From Methylomonas sp. (GTDB lineage Bacteria; Pseudomonadota; Gammaproteobacteria; Methylococcales; Methylomonadaceae), in assembly GCF_023228165.1 (NCBI RefSeq), contig NZ_JALOBS010000004.1, positions 13,843-77,842 on the forward strand: DNA of 64,000 bases, in the 5' to 3' direction. The notes below the pieces were generated by a model. That model had not been told where the DNA came from. It worked only from the letters and a program-made list of their open reading frames with translations, and ran no database searches. Positions within the stretch are counted from its first letter, which is position 1. The number at the start of each line of letters is the position of its first letter. The position numbers and the translations under genes were made by a program. Shown piece after piece: positions 17,461 to 24,892 of the stretch.

Positions 17461-18039
17461 ATGAACACAGCGCCCTCAACACCGCCTCATAACGAGCAAG
17501 TGTTTTTTGTCATCCGGCATCGGCTTAAAAAAGGCAAGGACAAACACCAGCAATACGAAGACTGGTTAGGCAGAATTGTGCCTAAAGCGGCCGGTTTTCC
17601 GGGACATTTAGGTGTGCAAATCGTCCGACCGCCTGATGGACACAATGAATACCTGATCGTGGTGCGTTTTGCCAGCATCCATGATTTGCAGTTCTGGCAG
17701 CAATCACGGGAACGCAAACAATTGATTAGGGAAATCGCCGCCGTTTTGGATAGCGAAGAAGCGATTGATATCAAAACCGGGATCGATTACTGGTTTACCC
17801 CGCCGACTGTCGGTAAACATCCGCGCCGTTGGAAACAGTGGCTGGTGACGACTTCGGTGATTTGGCCTTTGACCATGTATGTCCCGCCCGCGATGGAGCC
17901 TGTGTTTTTTAGGTATCCGGAACTGGGTGAATTCGGCATTCGGCAAGGTGTGTCGGCATTGGTGATAGTCGGTTTGGTTGTGTATCTGATCATGCCGATT
18001 TATGTCCGCCTGATTGCCCAATGGTTTTTTAAGCATTAA
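17461..18039 (+). CDS. ABM-domain protein with C-terminal membrane spans
   Basis: A 192-residue protein from the ATG at 17461 (a GTG sits at 17458). The N-terminal part (about 14-105) looks like an antibiotic biosynthesis monooxygenase-type ferredoxin-like barrel: VFFVIRHRLKKGKDKHQQYEDWL and PGHLGVQIVRPP. The C-terminal part has two hydrophobic spans (about 130-150 and 163-188), so the domain is tethered to the inner membrane. Such ABM-membrane fusions exist but their function is unknown. It lies 6 bp after the pirin gene and probably shares its transcript. Confidence 0.8.
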   Translation: MNTAPSTPPHNEQVFFVIRHRLKKGKDKHQQYEDWLGRIVPKAAGFPGHLGVQIVRPPDGHNEYLIVVRFASIHDLQFWQQSRERKQLIREIAAVLDSEEAIDIKTGIDYWFTPPTVGKHPRRWKQWLVTTSVIWPLTMYVPPAMEPVFFRYPELGEFGIRQGVSALVIVGLVVYLIMPIYVRLIAQWFFKH

Positions 18040-18087
18040 AAGTAATGCTATTTTTGCACATTGCCGTTTATCGGGCGCTTCGGCGCT

Positions 18088-18107
18088 ACCGGGTTTTGTA
18101 ACCCGGT
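18088..18107 (+). terminator. Hairpin after the pirin/ABM genes
   Basis: Perfect 8-bp stem ACCGGGTT / AACCCGGT with a 4-base loop, followed by T-rich but not purely T sequence. It is 48 bp after the ABM gene stop. A weak intrinsic terminator is likely. Confidence 0.45.
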
Positions 18108-18470
18108 TGCTTTGGTTTTAAGTCCGGAGCGGGGTGGTTGAGCATAACGTTACCGATGGGCTTATCCGTCCGGCCTTTAAGGCCGCAAGTATTTATAGGA
18201 TAGCTAAAGCGGTAGCGAATGAATTCCGCGAAAGCCCGGTAACTCACGTAACGCACTGTTATTTCGTCCAGCTGAAAAACTGTGAGTTGTGAAACGATGC
18301 CGTTATGCGCGCATCAAGAGTAGTTCAAGTCCATTCTATCGCCGTACGCCGGCCATTTCGCAATAGAGAAGACTTGTTATATTGGCTTCAATCGCGCTTG
18401 TTTGAAACGTCGAGCGCCGTTTTCATTCGGGTCAATCGTTACAATCGATGCTGTTTGGTGTTGAGCGGTT

Positions 18471-18486
18471 TGTTGTATAGGCGACA
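18471..18486 (+). promoter_or_regulatory. NifA-type upstream activator site of nifB
   Basis: TGT-N10-ACA, centred about 90-100 bases before the predicted transcription start. This is the established spacing and sequence rule for NifA enhancers. Confidence 0.75.
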
Positions 18487-18550
18487 ATGTAAAATAGGGT
18501 TTATGAAATAAAAATACTTATATTTCAGTTGCTTATAAATTACTGGTCAC

Positions 18551-18567
18551 TTGGTATAGTCTGTGCT
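18551..18567 (+). promoter_or_regulatory. Sigma-54 promoter of nifB
   Basis: TTGGTATAGTCTGTGCT: GG and GC separated by exactly 10 bases, with TTGG at -24 and GTGCT at -12. The start would fall near 18578, 24 bases before the nifB ATG. Together with the enhancer at 18471 this makes NifA control likely. Confidence 0.75.
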
Positions 18568-18601
18568 TATTCACATTGTACAAACAAGCGAGGTGACTTT
18601 T

Positions 18602-20095
18602 ATGGAACTGCCAGTATTAAACGAACAACCCGCAGCAAGCGCAGGCGGCTGCTCTTCCCATTCTTGCGGCACTAGCGATGATCAGCTAGGCCATTTGTCA
18701 GACGATATACGCGCCAAGGTGGAAAACCACCCGTGCTATTCGGAAGACGCTCATCATTATTTTGCCCGCATGCACGTTGCGGTAGCGCCGGCCTGTAATA
18801 TCCAATGCCATTATTGTAACCGCAAATACGATTGTTCCAACGAATCGCGTCCAGGCGTTGTGTCAGAGCTGTTGACGCCGGACCAAGCCGTCAAGAAAAC
18901 CATGGCGGTCGCGGCCAATATTCCGCAAATGACGGTATTGGGTATTGCCGGCCCAGGCGATCCGCTGGCCAATCCGGAGCGGACGTTCGAAACCTTCCGC
19001 AGACTGAGCGAAGATGCACCCGACATCAAATTATGCGTTTCGACTAACGGTTTAGCTTTGCCGGAATCCGTCGAAGAGCTGTCCAAACATAACATCGATC
19101 ACGTGACGATTACGATCAACACACTCGATCCGGAAATCGGCGCGCAGATTTATCCTTGGATTTTCTGGGAAAACAAACGCATACACGGTGTCGAGGGTGC
19201 GCGGATTTTGATCGAACAACAGCAGAAAGGTCTGGAAATGCTGGCGGCCAAGGGTATTCTGGTCAAAGTCAACTCGGTGATGATTCCGGGCGTTAACGAC
19301 AAACATCTGGCGGAAGTCAGTAAAGTCGTCAAGGCCAAAGGGGCTTTCCTGCACAACGTGATGCCGCTGATTGCCGAAGCCGAACACGGCACATTCTACG
19401 GTGTGATGGGGCAGCGCGGGCCGACCCAGGATGAACTGATGGACCTTCAGGATGCCTGCTCCGGGGATATGAACATGATGCGCCATTGCCGGCAATGCCG
19501 CGCCGACGCGGTTGGTCTATTGGGCGAAGACCGTGGCGACGAGTTTACGCTGGATAAAATCGAAGACATGGAAATCGATTATCAAGCGGCGATGGAAAAA
19601 CGCAAAGTCATTCACGAAGCGATTGCCGAGGAAATGCACAGCAAACGTAGCGCCAAAGAGGATGCAGCGGCCAAACATGCGGCCTCGAAAAAGCTGGATA
19701 CCCGCCCGGTATTGATGGCAATTGCCACCAGCGGCCAAGGTGTGATCAACCAGCATTTCGGCCATGCCAAGGAATTCCTGATCTACGAAGCGTCGCCCGA
19801 TGGCGTCCGTTTCATGAGCCACCGTAAAACCGACTTGTATTGCAGTGGCGATGATACTTGCGGCGACGGCGAAAGCGTCTTGCAACGCACCATCCGGGCG
19901 CTGGAAGGTTGCGAAACGGTGTTGTGTTCCAAAATCGGTTACGAGCCTTGGGATTTGCTGGAACAAGCCGGCATTATGCCTAACGGCGAGCATGCGATGG
20001 AGCCTATCGAAGAGGCTGTGATGGCGGTGTATTTAGAAATGGCCGCGGCCGGCAAACTGGATGAGGCGAAATCGGCAGAACGCGCCACGGCGTAG
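18602..20095 (+). CDS. nifB: Nitrogenase cofactor biosynthesis protein NifB
   Basis: A 497-residue radical SAM protein that makes NifB-co, the 8Fe-9S-C precursor of the nitrogenase cofactor. The N-terminal part has the SAM cluster motif ACNIQCHYC (C65, C69, C72) and further conserved Cys. The C-terminal part (about 375-485) is a NifX/NafY-type cofactor-binding domain (INQHFGHAKEFLIYE). The ATG at 18602 follows a GAGGTGA site; the frame is open further upstream but that part lies across the promoter. It is the first gene of the nif accessory run. Confidence 0.98.
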   Translation: MELPVLNEQPAASAGGCSSHSCGTSDDQLGHLSDDIRAKVENHPCYSEDAHHYFARMHVAVAPACNIQCHYCNRKYDCSNESRPGVVSELLTPDQAVKKTMAVAANIPQMTVLGIAGPGDPLANPERTFETFRRLSEDAPDIKLCVSTNGLALPESVEELSKHNIDHVTITINTLDPEIGAQIYPWIFWENKRIHGVEGARILIEQQQKGLEMLAAKGILVKVNSVMIPGVNDKHLAEVSKVVKAKGAFLHNVMPLIAEAEHGTFYGVMGQRGPTQDELMDLQDACSGDMNMMRHCRQCRADAVGLLGEDRGDEFTLDKIEDMEIDYQAAMEKRKVIHEAIAEEMHSKRSAKEDAAAKHAASKKLDTRPVLMAIATSGQGVINQHFGHAKEFLIYEASPDGVRFMSHRKTDLYCSGDDTCGDGESVLQRTIRALEGCETVLCSKIGYEPWDLLEQAGIMPNGEHAMEPIEEAVMAVYLEMAAAGKLDEAKSAERATA

Positions 20096-20098
20096 GCT

Positions 20099-20139
20099 GG
20101 TAGCCCGGCCCGGCAAACTCAGGTTGCCGGGCCGCTACC
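20099..20139 (+). terminator. GC-rich hairpin between nifB and the ferredoxin gene
   Basis: Arms 20099-20116 and 20124-20139 pair over 16 bp with a 2-base bulge (GGTAGC, GGCCCGGCAA / TTGCCGGGCC, GCTACC). A T-run (TTTT) comes 10 bases later. It starts 4 bases after the nifB stop. It may terminate part of the transcription or protect the nifB mRNA end; no separate sigma-54 promoter for the next gene is evident. Confidence 0.5.
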
Positions 20140-20214
20140 GTTGGGCTTTTATAGCTTTAGGGCAAACCCAACCTGAATAGGTTAATCAATCCACGACATA
20201 TAGGATGAATCATT

Positions 20215-20493
20215 ATGGCTTTAAAAATCATTGATACCTGCGTCAATTGTTATGCCTGCGAACCGTTGTGTCCCAGCAAAGCAATCTATAAAGCCGAGGC
20301 GTATTTTCTGATCAATCCAAAAAAATGCACCGAATGCGTGGGCGACTTCGATGTGCCGCAATGCGCCAGTATTTGTCCTATCGAGGGTGCGATATTGGAT
20401 TCCGCCGGCATCGCGATCAATCCGCCCGGCTCATTGACCGGTATTCCGCCGGAAAAAATGGCCGAAGCGATGGCAGAACTTCAAGCACATTGA
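20215..20493 (+). CDS. fdxN: 2[4Fe-4S] ferredoxin, nif-associated
   Basis: A 92-residue bacterial-type ferredoxin. The first cluster uses C9, C12, C15 and C19 (CVNCYACEPLCP). The second uses C38, C41, C50 and C54 with the enlarged gap seen in nif-linked ferredoxins (CTECVGDFDVPQCASICP). FdxN supplies electrons for NifB-co synthesis in Azotobacter, which agrees with its place next to nifB. An AGGATG sequence precedes the ATG. It ends 5 bp before nifO. Confidence 0.93.
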   Translation: MALKIIDTCVNCYACEPLCPSKAIYKAEAYFLINPKKCTECVGDFDVPQCASICPIEGAILDSAGIAINPPGSLTGIPPEKMAEAMAELQAH

Positions 20494-20498
20494 CGGCC

Positions 20499-20930
20499 AT
20501 GGCCATCGTTCACTTTTACGAGAAACCGGGCTGTTTCAATAACGCTCGGCAAAAGCAGATACTGGTGGCTGCCGGTCATCTATTGGTTGTGCACGATTTG
20601 TTGCAGTTTCCCTGGAAGGACAACCGCCAACGGTTACGTTCTTTTTTTGCCGATTTACCGGTGCCGCAGTGGTTCAATAGCAGCGCGCCGGCCATTAAAT
20701 CGGGTGAACTCGATCCGCTCACCGTCAGCGAGACCCAGGCCATTGAATGGATGGTCGCTAATCCCATCTTGATCCGGCGTCCGCTGCTGGAAGTGGATGG
20801 CAGACGGCGGGTGGGTTTCGATATCGATAACATTGATGCCTGGCTGGGCTTGGCTGAGGCGAAACCGCATGCCAACCTCGATCTGGAAACCTGCCCGAAA
20901 CTGCATCAGACTCAGGCCTGCCAGCCATGA
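20499..20930 (+). CDS. nifO: Nitrogenase-associated protein NifO (ArsC/Spx fold)
   Basis: A 143-residue thioredoxin-fold protein of the arsenate reductase-like group found in nif clusters. It opens MAIVHFYEKPGCFNNARQKQIL, with one Cys (C12) where ArsC-like proteins have their active Cys. LIRRPLLEVDGRRRVGFD is the usual ArsC-type strand. NifO has been linked to molybdenum use for the nitrogenase cofactor in Azotobacter. The start at 20499 is 5 bp after the ferredoxin stop. It overlaps the flavodiiron gene by 4 bp (ATGA). Confidence 0.9.
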   Translation: MAIVHFYEKPGCFNNARQKQILVAAGHLLVVHDLLQFPWKDNRQRLRSFFADLPVPQWFNSSAPAIKSGELDPLTVSETQAIEWMVANPILIRRPLLEVDGRRRVGFDIDNIDAWLGLAEAKPHANLDLETCPKLHQTQACQP

Positions 20931-22207
20931 ACAGCGTGATTCTGCATAACCCCGAGGGCCAACCTCAAGCCGTGGCTTTATCGGAAAGGGTGCACTGGAT
21001 CGGCGCGCTAGACCCCAATCTGAGAACGTTCGACATCATTCTCAAAACCGCCAATGGCACCAGCTATAACGCTTACATTGTGCGTGGCAGTGATGGGGTG
21101 GCGATTATTGATACCGTCAAGGAAGGCTTTGGAAACGACTTTTTCGCCCGCCTTGAAAGCGTGGCGGATTACGCTGAAATCAAGGTAATTGTGCTGAATC
21201 ATCTGGAACCTGATCACACCGGCGCTTTGCCTGAATTAATGCGACGGGCGCCCCAAGCACAATTATTCATTTCCCAAAAAGCCCAGTCGATGTTGAAAGG
21301 CCTGTTAAAACAGGAACAACTCAGCTTTACCCCGGTACTTACCGGCGATTCTGTGTCGTTGGGTGACCGCAGCTTACAATTTTTGCACACGCCTTATTTA
21401 CACTGGCCTGATACGCAATGCACCTATGTGCCGGAAGAAAGTATGTTGTTTTCCGGTGATGTGTTCGGCTGTCATTTTTGCGATAACCGCTTGTATAACG
21501 ATCAGGTCGGCGATTTCCGGTTCTCTTTCGAATACTACTATGCCCACATCATGCGGCCTTTCAAGGAGTACGTGGTGCGGGCGTTGGAGTTGATCGAGCC
21601 CCTGCCGCTGACACTGATTGCGCCTACCCATGGTCCGATTCTGCGCGACCGCCCGCAACGTTACGTGCAACGGTATCGACAACTATCCAGCTCGGCCTTG
21701 CATAGCGAAATTAGCGCCCAGCAAAAAACCTTATTGATTTTTTACATCAGCTCTTATGGCAATACCAAACGTATGGCAGAAGCCATTTATCAGGGGGCGA
21801 TGCAAGTAGAAGATGTGCGAGTTTCACTCTACGACCTTGAAGGCAGCGAAGTGGGACCTTTCGTGGATCTGATTGAGGAAGCCGACGGTTTAGTGTTCGG
21901 CACCCCCACCATCAATGGCGATGCGGTCAAACCGATATGGGATTTGTTGTCTTCACTGACAGTCATTAATTTAAAAAGCAAGCTGGGCGGAGTGTTCGGC
22001 TCGTACGGTTGGACCGGCGAAGGGGTACGGTTGGTAGAGGATAGGCTGCGCGGGTTGAAACTGCGGGTGCCGATACCGGGGTTGCGGGTGAAATTGATCC
22101 CCACGGATGACGAAATCATCGAGTGCAAGGCCTTTGGCCTGGAATTGGCCCAGGAGCTAATGGGTTTACGGGAAGCCAAGGTGATTAATTTCGCCGATTT
22201 GGCTTGA
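20927..22207 (+). CDS. A-type flavoprotein / flavodiiron protein (FprA-like)
   Basis: A 426-residue protein with a metallo-beta-lactamase-like diiron domain (1-255) and a flavodoxin domain (about 262-415). Diiron ligands are visible: H92, E94, D96, H97 (NHLEPDHTG), then a His in PYLHWPD, an Asp in FSGDVFG and a His in PTHGPIL. The FMN loop is YISSYGNTKRMA. These enzymes reduce O2 to water or NO to N2O. Inside a nif transcript (4-bp overlap with nifO) an oxygen-scavenging role next to nitrogenase is the likely reading. Confidence 0.93.
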   Translation: MNSVILHNPEGQPQAVALSERVHWIGALDPNLRTFDIILKTANGTSYNAYIVRGSDGVAIIDTVKEGFGNDFFARLESVADYAEIKVIVLNHLEPDHTGALPELMRRAPQAQLFISQKAQSMLKGLLKQEQLSFTPVLTGDSVSLGDRSLQFLHTPYLHWPDTQCTYVPEESMLFSGDVFGCHFCDNRLYNDQVGDFRFSFEYYYAHIMRPFKEYVVRALELIEPLPLTLIAPTHGPILRDRPQRYVQRYRQLSSSALHSEISAQQKTLLIFYISSYGNTKRMAEAIYQGAMQVEDVRVSLYDLEGSEVGPFVDLIEEADGLVFGTPTINGDAVKPIWDLLSSLTVINLKSKLGGVFGSYGWTGEGVRLVEDRLRGLKLRVPIPGLRVKLIPTDDEIIECKAFGLELAQELMGLREAKVINFADLA

Positions 22208-22250
22208 GGCTTTTTCAAGTCAGGCCAAGTGCATAAAACTCGGTAAAGCG

Positions 22251-22286
22251 CGTTCCGGTTGATCCGCCACAAGCAGCGCCGGAACG
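22251..22286 (+). terminator. Hairpin after the flavodiiron gene
   Basis: Perfect 8-bp stem CGTTCCGG / CCGGAACG with a 20-base loop, 44 bp after the stop. There is no T-run, so it may be a weak terminator or a processing element. Confidence 0.35.
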
Positions 22287-22493
22287 AACCATCAGGAAGT
22301 TACAACGAAAAGGTTGCCCATTATCAAAACCAATGAGTTTGCTGCATAAGCAAACAACCCCGGTGCACGGATGAACCGGGCAAATCATTGCCGCAGGGCA
22401 ATGAAAAATCGGGAATTGTACGATTCCAACATGGAAATGCGTCGGATTAGGCGGTTTCCTAGATTTATTTTTTACCATTATGGAGTGTCAAAA

Positions 22494-22781
22494 ATGGCCA
22501 AATCGACCATTACTTTTGAAGATATCAATGTCACCGTTACCGTGCCGGCGGGGACTCGGATTATAGAAGTGTCCGAAAAAGTCGGCTCGGCGATTACTTA
22601 TGGTTGCCGCGAAGGCGACTGCGGAACTTGCCTGATGAAAGTCACCGAGGGCTGGAATCATCTGAGCGAACCATCGGTGCTGGAAGACAAAATTTTGCGG
22701 GAAAACATGGCCGGCAAACACAATCGGCTGGCGTGCCAGGCCCAAGTGTTGGGCGGTACTATTTCCGTCAAACCCGTTTAA
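22494..22781 (+). CDS. [2Fe-2S] plant-type ferredoxin
   Basis: A 95-residue ferredoxin with ligands C38, C43, C46 and C81 (YGCREGDCGTCLM and LACQ). The ATG at 22494 follows GGAGTG; the longer upstream frame is non-coding in appearance. It lies in the nif run, 19 bp before a second [2Fe-2S] gene. It could donate electrons to nitrogenase-related steps or serve as a sister of FeSII; I cannot tell which. Confidence 0.9.
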   Translation: MAKSTITFEDINVTVTVPAGTRIIEVSEKVGSAITYGCREGDCGTCLMKVTEGWNHLSEPSVLEDKILRENMAGKHNRLACQAQVLGGTISVKPV

Positions 22782-22799
22782 TTTAGTGAGGACTATTTT

Positions 22800-23150
22800 A
22801 TGGCTTTAGTAACATTTACCAGTCCGGAATATCGTGATAAAACCGTCTACGCAGTGGCTGGCAGCCATACGCAATCGGTTTTGAAACTGGCTCTGGAAAA
22901 CAAAATTCCGATTAACTTTGAATGCGAAGACGGCGAATGCGGCACTTGCCTGGTCAAGGTATCCAGCATCGACAACAAGCTGCAACGTATGGGCGGCCCG
23001 TTAACCGAGAAGGAAAAAACCATTCTGAAACAATTGGGTAAAGTGACTCAGGCGGAATTGGAAAAAATGATTGTTGATGACCTGCCGTCCGAGTGGCGTC
23101 TGGCCTGTCAGATGATCGTGCGCGACGAAGACATACGCGTCGAGTATTAA
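22800..23150 (+). CDS. FeSII (Shethna)-like [2Fe-2S] nitrogenase-protective protein
   Basis: A 116-residue protein with cluster ligands C42, C47, C50 and C103. The layout and several segments (NFECEDGECGTCLVKV, LTEKEKTILKQLGK, DLPSEWRLACQ, RDEDIRVEY) match Azotobacter FeSII as I recall it, including the extended lysine-rich loop between the third and fourth Cys used to bind nitrogenase. FeSII forms an inactive but oxygen-stable complex with MoFe and Fe proteins during oxygen stress. A GTGAGGAC sequence precedes the ATG. This predicts conformational protection in this organism. Confidence 0.88.
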   Translation: MALVTFTSPEYRDKTVYAVAGSHTQSVLKLALENKIPINFECEDGECGTCLVKVSSIDNKLQRMGGPLTEKEKTILKQLGKVTQAELEKMIVDDLPSEWRLACQMIVRDEDIRVEY

Positions 23151-23230
23151 TTCTTTCAGCATGTCTCACTGGCCTTGCAGCATATCCATGCGTAACCGGT
23201 GTGACATGACTGACATTTGAGGATGCGGCC

Positions 23231-23812
23231 ATGCAAGCTCAAGTCAAAATTCCCGCAGTAGCGATTCGTCAACAACATTACAGCGATCTGGTCGCTGGTA
23301 GCGACGGCTCGGCCAATAGCGTCTGGCTGGCACAGATTATTGCCAGTTGGCTGGTGGGAGAGGGTGCCTTACCTGACAGACTGGGGCTGAGTGACAGTCA
23401 ATTCCGCCAATTACTGAGGCAACAATTTAGCGGTCATGCAGTAATGGAACAGGCGCCTTCCGGCAGCAATCCGGATTTTAGCCGCATGCTGGAAAAGCAG
23501 GATTTGGAGCAATTGTTAAGGCAGTCTGCAACCGCAGAGTACGCGGAAACCGAATGGCTGATCACCATCATCGTGGCTGCTTGTTTAGGCAGCGACCATC
23601 TCTGGCAGGACTTGGGATTATGGAGCCGCAAAGAATTATCAGCCATGCTGATACACAATTTTCCCCAGCTGGCGGAACGCAATAGCAAAGACATGAAATG
23701 GAAGAAATTTCTGTACAAACAACTTTGCGAAGCGGAAGGGCTTTTCGTTTGCCGGGCACCTTCCTGTGAAGTGTGCCAGGATTATCCGCAATGTTTCGGG
23801 CCGGAAGATTAA
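23231..23812 (+). CDS. nifQ: Molybdenum-donating protein NifQ
   Basis: A 193-residue protein that carries a Mo-Fe-S cluster and donates molybdenum to the NifEN/NifH cofactor machinery. The diagnostic C-X4-C-X2-C-X5-C motif is at the C-terminus (C174, C179, C182, C188). A GAGGATGCGG site precedes the ATG. It is the last plus-strand gene of the nifB run; two minus-strand genes follow tail to tail. Confidence 0.95.
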   Translation: MQAQVKIPAVAIRQQHYSDLVAGSDGSANSVWLAQIIASWLVGEGALPDRLGLSDSQFRQLLRQQFSGHAVMEQAPSGSNPDFSRMLEKQDLEQLLRQSATAEYAETEWLITIIVAACLGSDHLWQDLGLWSRKELSAMLIHNFPQLAERNSKDMKWKKFLYKQLCEAEGLFVCRAPSCEVCQDYPQCFGPED

Positions 23813-23879
23813 ATTTCGCTGCACCTCGATGCTGATTTTTCTATGTAAGTCCGGAAGCTTTCAAGAAACGACCGATAGC

Positions 23880-24359
23880 CTATTCGGTGGTCTGTGTATC
23901 CTGCGTTAGCAACAAACGCATGGGTAGCATGCCCGATAAATTAAAACCCTGTCGTAGGTAAAAGCGTTGCGCAGCCAGATTGGTCTGATCCGTTAACAGC
24001 GTGATGCGTCTACAACCGGTTGTATAAGCAACATCCTTGGCATGACCGAGTAAGCGGGCGCCAAGGCCGGTGTTACGAAAATCGGGGTGTACCACCATAT
24101 CCTCCAAGATGGCTACCCGGCCACCTAATGCGGTTGAAACGCTGTAAAGCAGGCTGAGCATGCCGACCGCTTTTTCACGATACCGGGCAACAAATATAGT
24201 GCCAATAGTCTGGTCGGCAATAATCTCGGTAAGTGCCCGCTGTTGGATGGACGGATTTGCCTGAAATTCATGTTCCTGGCTGAACAATATGCCCAGCAGC
24301 TCGCAGAGTGCAGAGATATCGTGCTCATTTGCCGGAGAAATTTCGATTGAATCACGCAT
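23880..24359 (-). CDS. GNAT-family N-acetyltransferase
   Basis: A 159-residue acetyltransferase. The acetyl-CoA-binding motif is VVHPDFRNTGLGARLLGHAKDVA, and the late RITLLTDQTNLAAQRFYLRQGF segment is typical of amino-acid or polyamine acetylating GNATs. The substrate is unknown. It follows the 24367 gene by 7 bp on the same strand, so the two form an operon between nifQ and the Fe-S/AAA+ pair. Confidence 0.9.
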   Translation of the reverse strand: MRDSIEISPANEHDISALCELLGILFSQEHEFQANPSIQQRALTEIIADQTIGTIFVARYREKAVGMLSLLYSVSTALGGRVAILEDMVVHPDFRNTGLGARLLGHAKDVAYTTGCRRITLLTDQTNLAAQRFYLRQGFNLSGMLPMRLLLTQDTQTTE

Positions 24360-24366
24360 GGTTTAC

Positions 24367-24663
24367 TTAGCAGATTTGGCCTTGTTCATCGAATGTCAGC
24401 AGGGTCAACTCGCCGTCGGCATCGGTAATTTCGGCTTGCCGTAATACCCCGTTATCATCATAAGTGTAACTATGCAGCAATTCGGTTTCACCGTACACGC
24501 ATTTTTCACAGCGGACCATGCGGTTCCGCGCGTCAAAATAGCCTTTGAAAAAGGTGTTGCGGTTAGCTAGACCGCCGTCTTCTATTTCGTTGACCAATTT
24601 CAGTGGGAGTTTAACGCCGCTGTAGCTAATAAAATAGCGGCTGACTAAGTCTTCTAAATTCAT
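24367..24663 (-). CDS. Small protein of unknown function
   Basis: A 98-residue protein from the ATG at 24663 (MNLEDLVSRYFISYSGVKLPLKLVNEI); the frame extends to an ATG at 24717, but those residues look less protein-like. It is soluble, with CEKCVYG (two Cys) in the middle and a beta-rich C-terminus (YTYDDNGVLRQAEITDADGE). I do not recognise it with confidence; similar small proteins may occur in other nif clusters. It is transcribed with the GNAT gene. Its upstream gap contains the NifA site at 24784 that serves the divergent Fe-S gene. Confidence 0.7.
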   Translation of the reverse strand: MNLEDLVSRYFISYSGVKLPLKLVNEIEDGGLANRNTFFKGYFDARNRMVRCEKCVYGETELLHSYTYDDNGVLRQAEITDADGELTLLTFDEQGQIC

Positions 24664-24783
24664 GGCGCTGATGGGATAGTTAAAAAACTTATTAAAAGCA
24701 AGGTTTATGCCGGCCAATCATGCCGTGAACTGCTTGAGCTCTGCCGATATTGCCGAGGTGACTGTCAGACAATCCCTTTAGCT

Positions 24784-24799
24784 TGTAGCGTTTACTACA
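24784..24799 (+). promoter_or_regulatory. NifA-type upstream activator site of the Fe-S/AAA+ pair
   Basis: TGT-N10-ACA (TGTAGCGTTTACTACA), about 80-95 bases upstream of the start predicted from the sigma-54 box at 24852. It could in principle also serve the divergent small gene, but no -24/-12 box is seen on that side. Confidence 0.7.
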
Positions 24800-24851
24800 T
24801 CGTCATCTCCCCCAAAGCGGCGTCAAATATCAGCGCAGCCGGCCTTAGTAT

Positions 24852-24868
24852 TTGGCGTCGATTTTGCT
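24852..24868 (+). promoter_or_regulatory. Sigma-54 promoter of the Fe-S/AAA+ pair
   Basis: TTGGCGTCGATTTTGCT: TTGGC at -24 and TTGCT at -12 with exact 10-base GG-GC spacing. Transcription would start near 24879, which excludes the ATG at 24872 as the protein start. Confidence 0.75.
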
Positions 24869-24892
24869 TGAATGCAATTTTCAATCAGCCAA

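Larger units (their letters stand above)
18040..18601. other. Long intergenic region upstream of nifB
   Basis: No convincing gene. It holds a hairpin at 18088-18107 that may end the preceding transcript, then a NifA-type enhancer (18471-18486) and a sigma-54 box (18551-18567) in front of nifB. The segment AGCGAATGAATTCCGC near 18216 resembles AGCGAATGAATTGCGG near 107. Confidence 0.6.

Noticed and set aside
18305..18511. 68-codon frame between the ABM gene and nifB
   Set aside because: Basic, Arg-rich translation with no ribosome binding site, and it overlaps the NifA enhancer and promoter region of nifB.
20122..20135. GG-N10-GC match between nifB and the ferredoxin gene
   Set aside because: It lies inside the GC-rich hairpin and its -12 part (CCGC) does not resemble TTGC.
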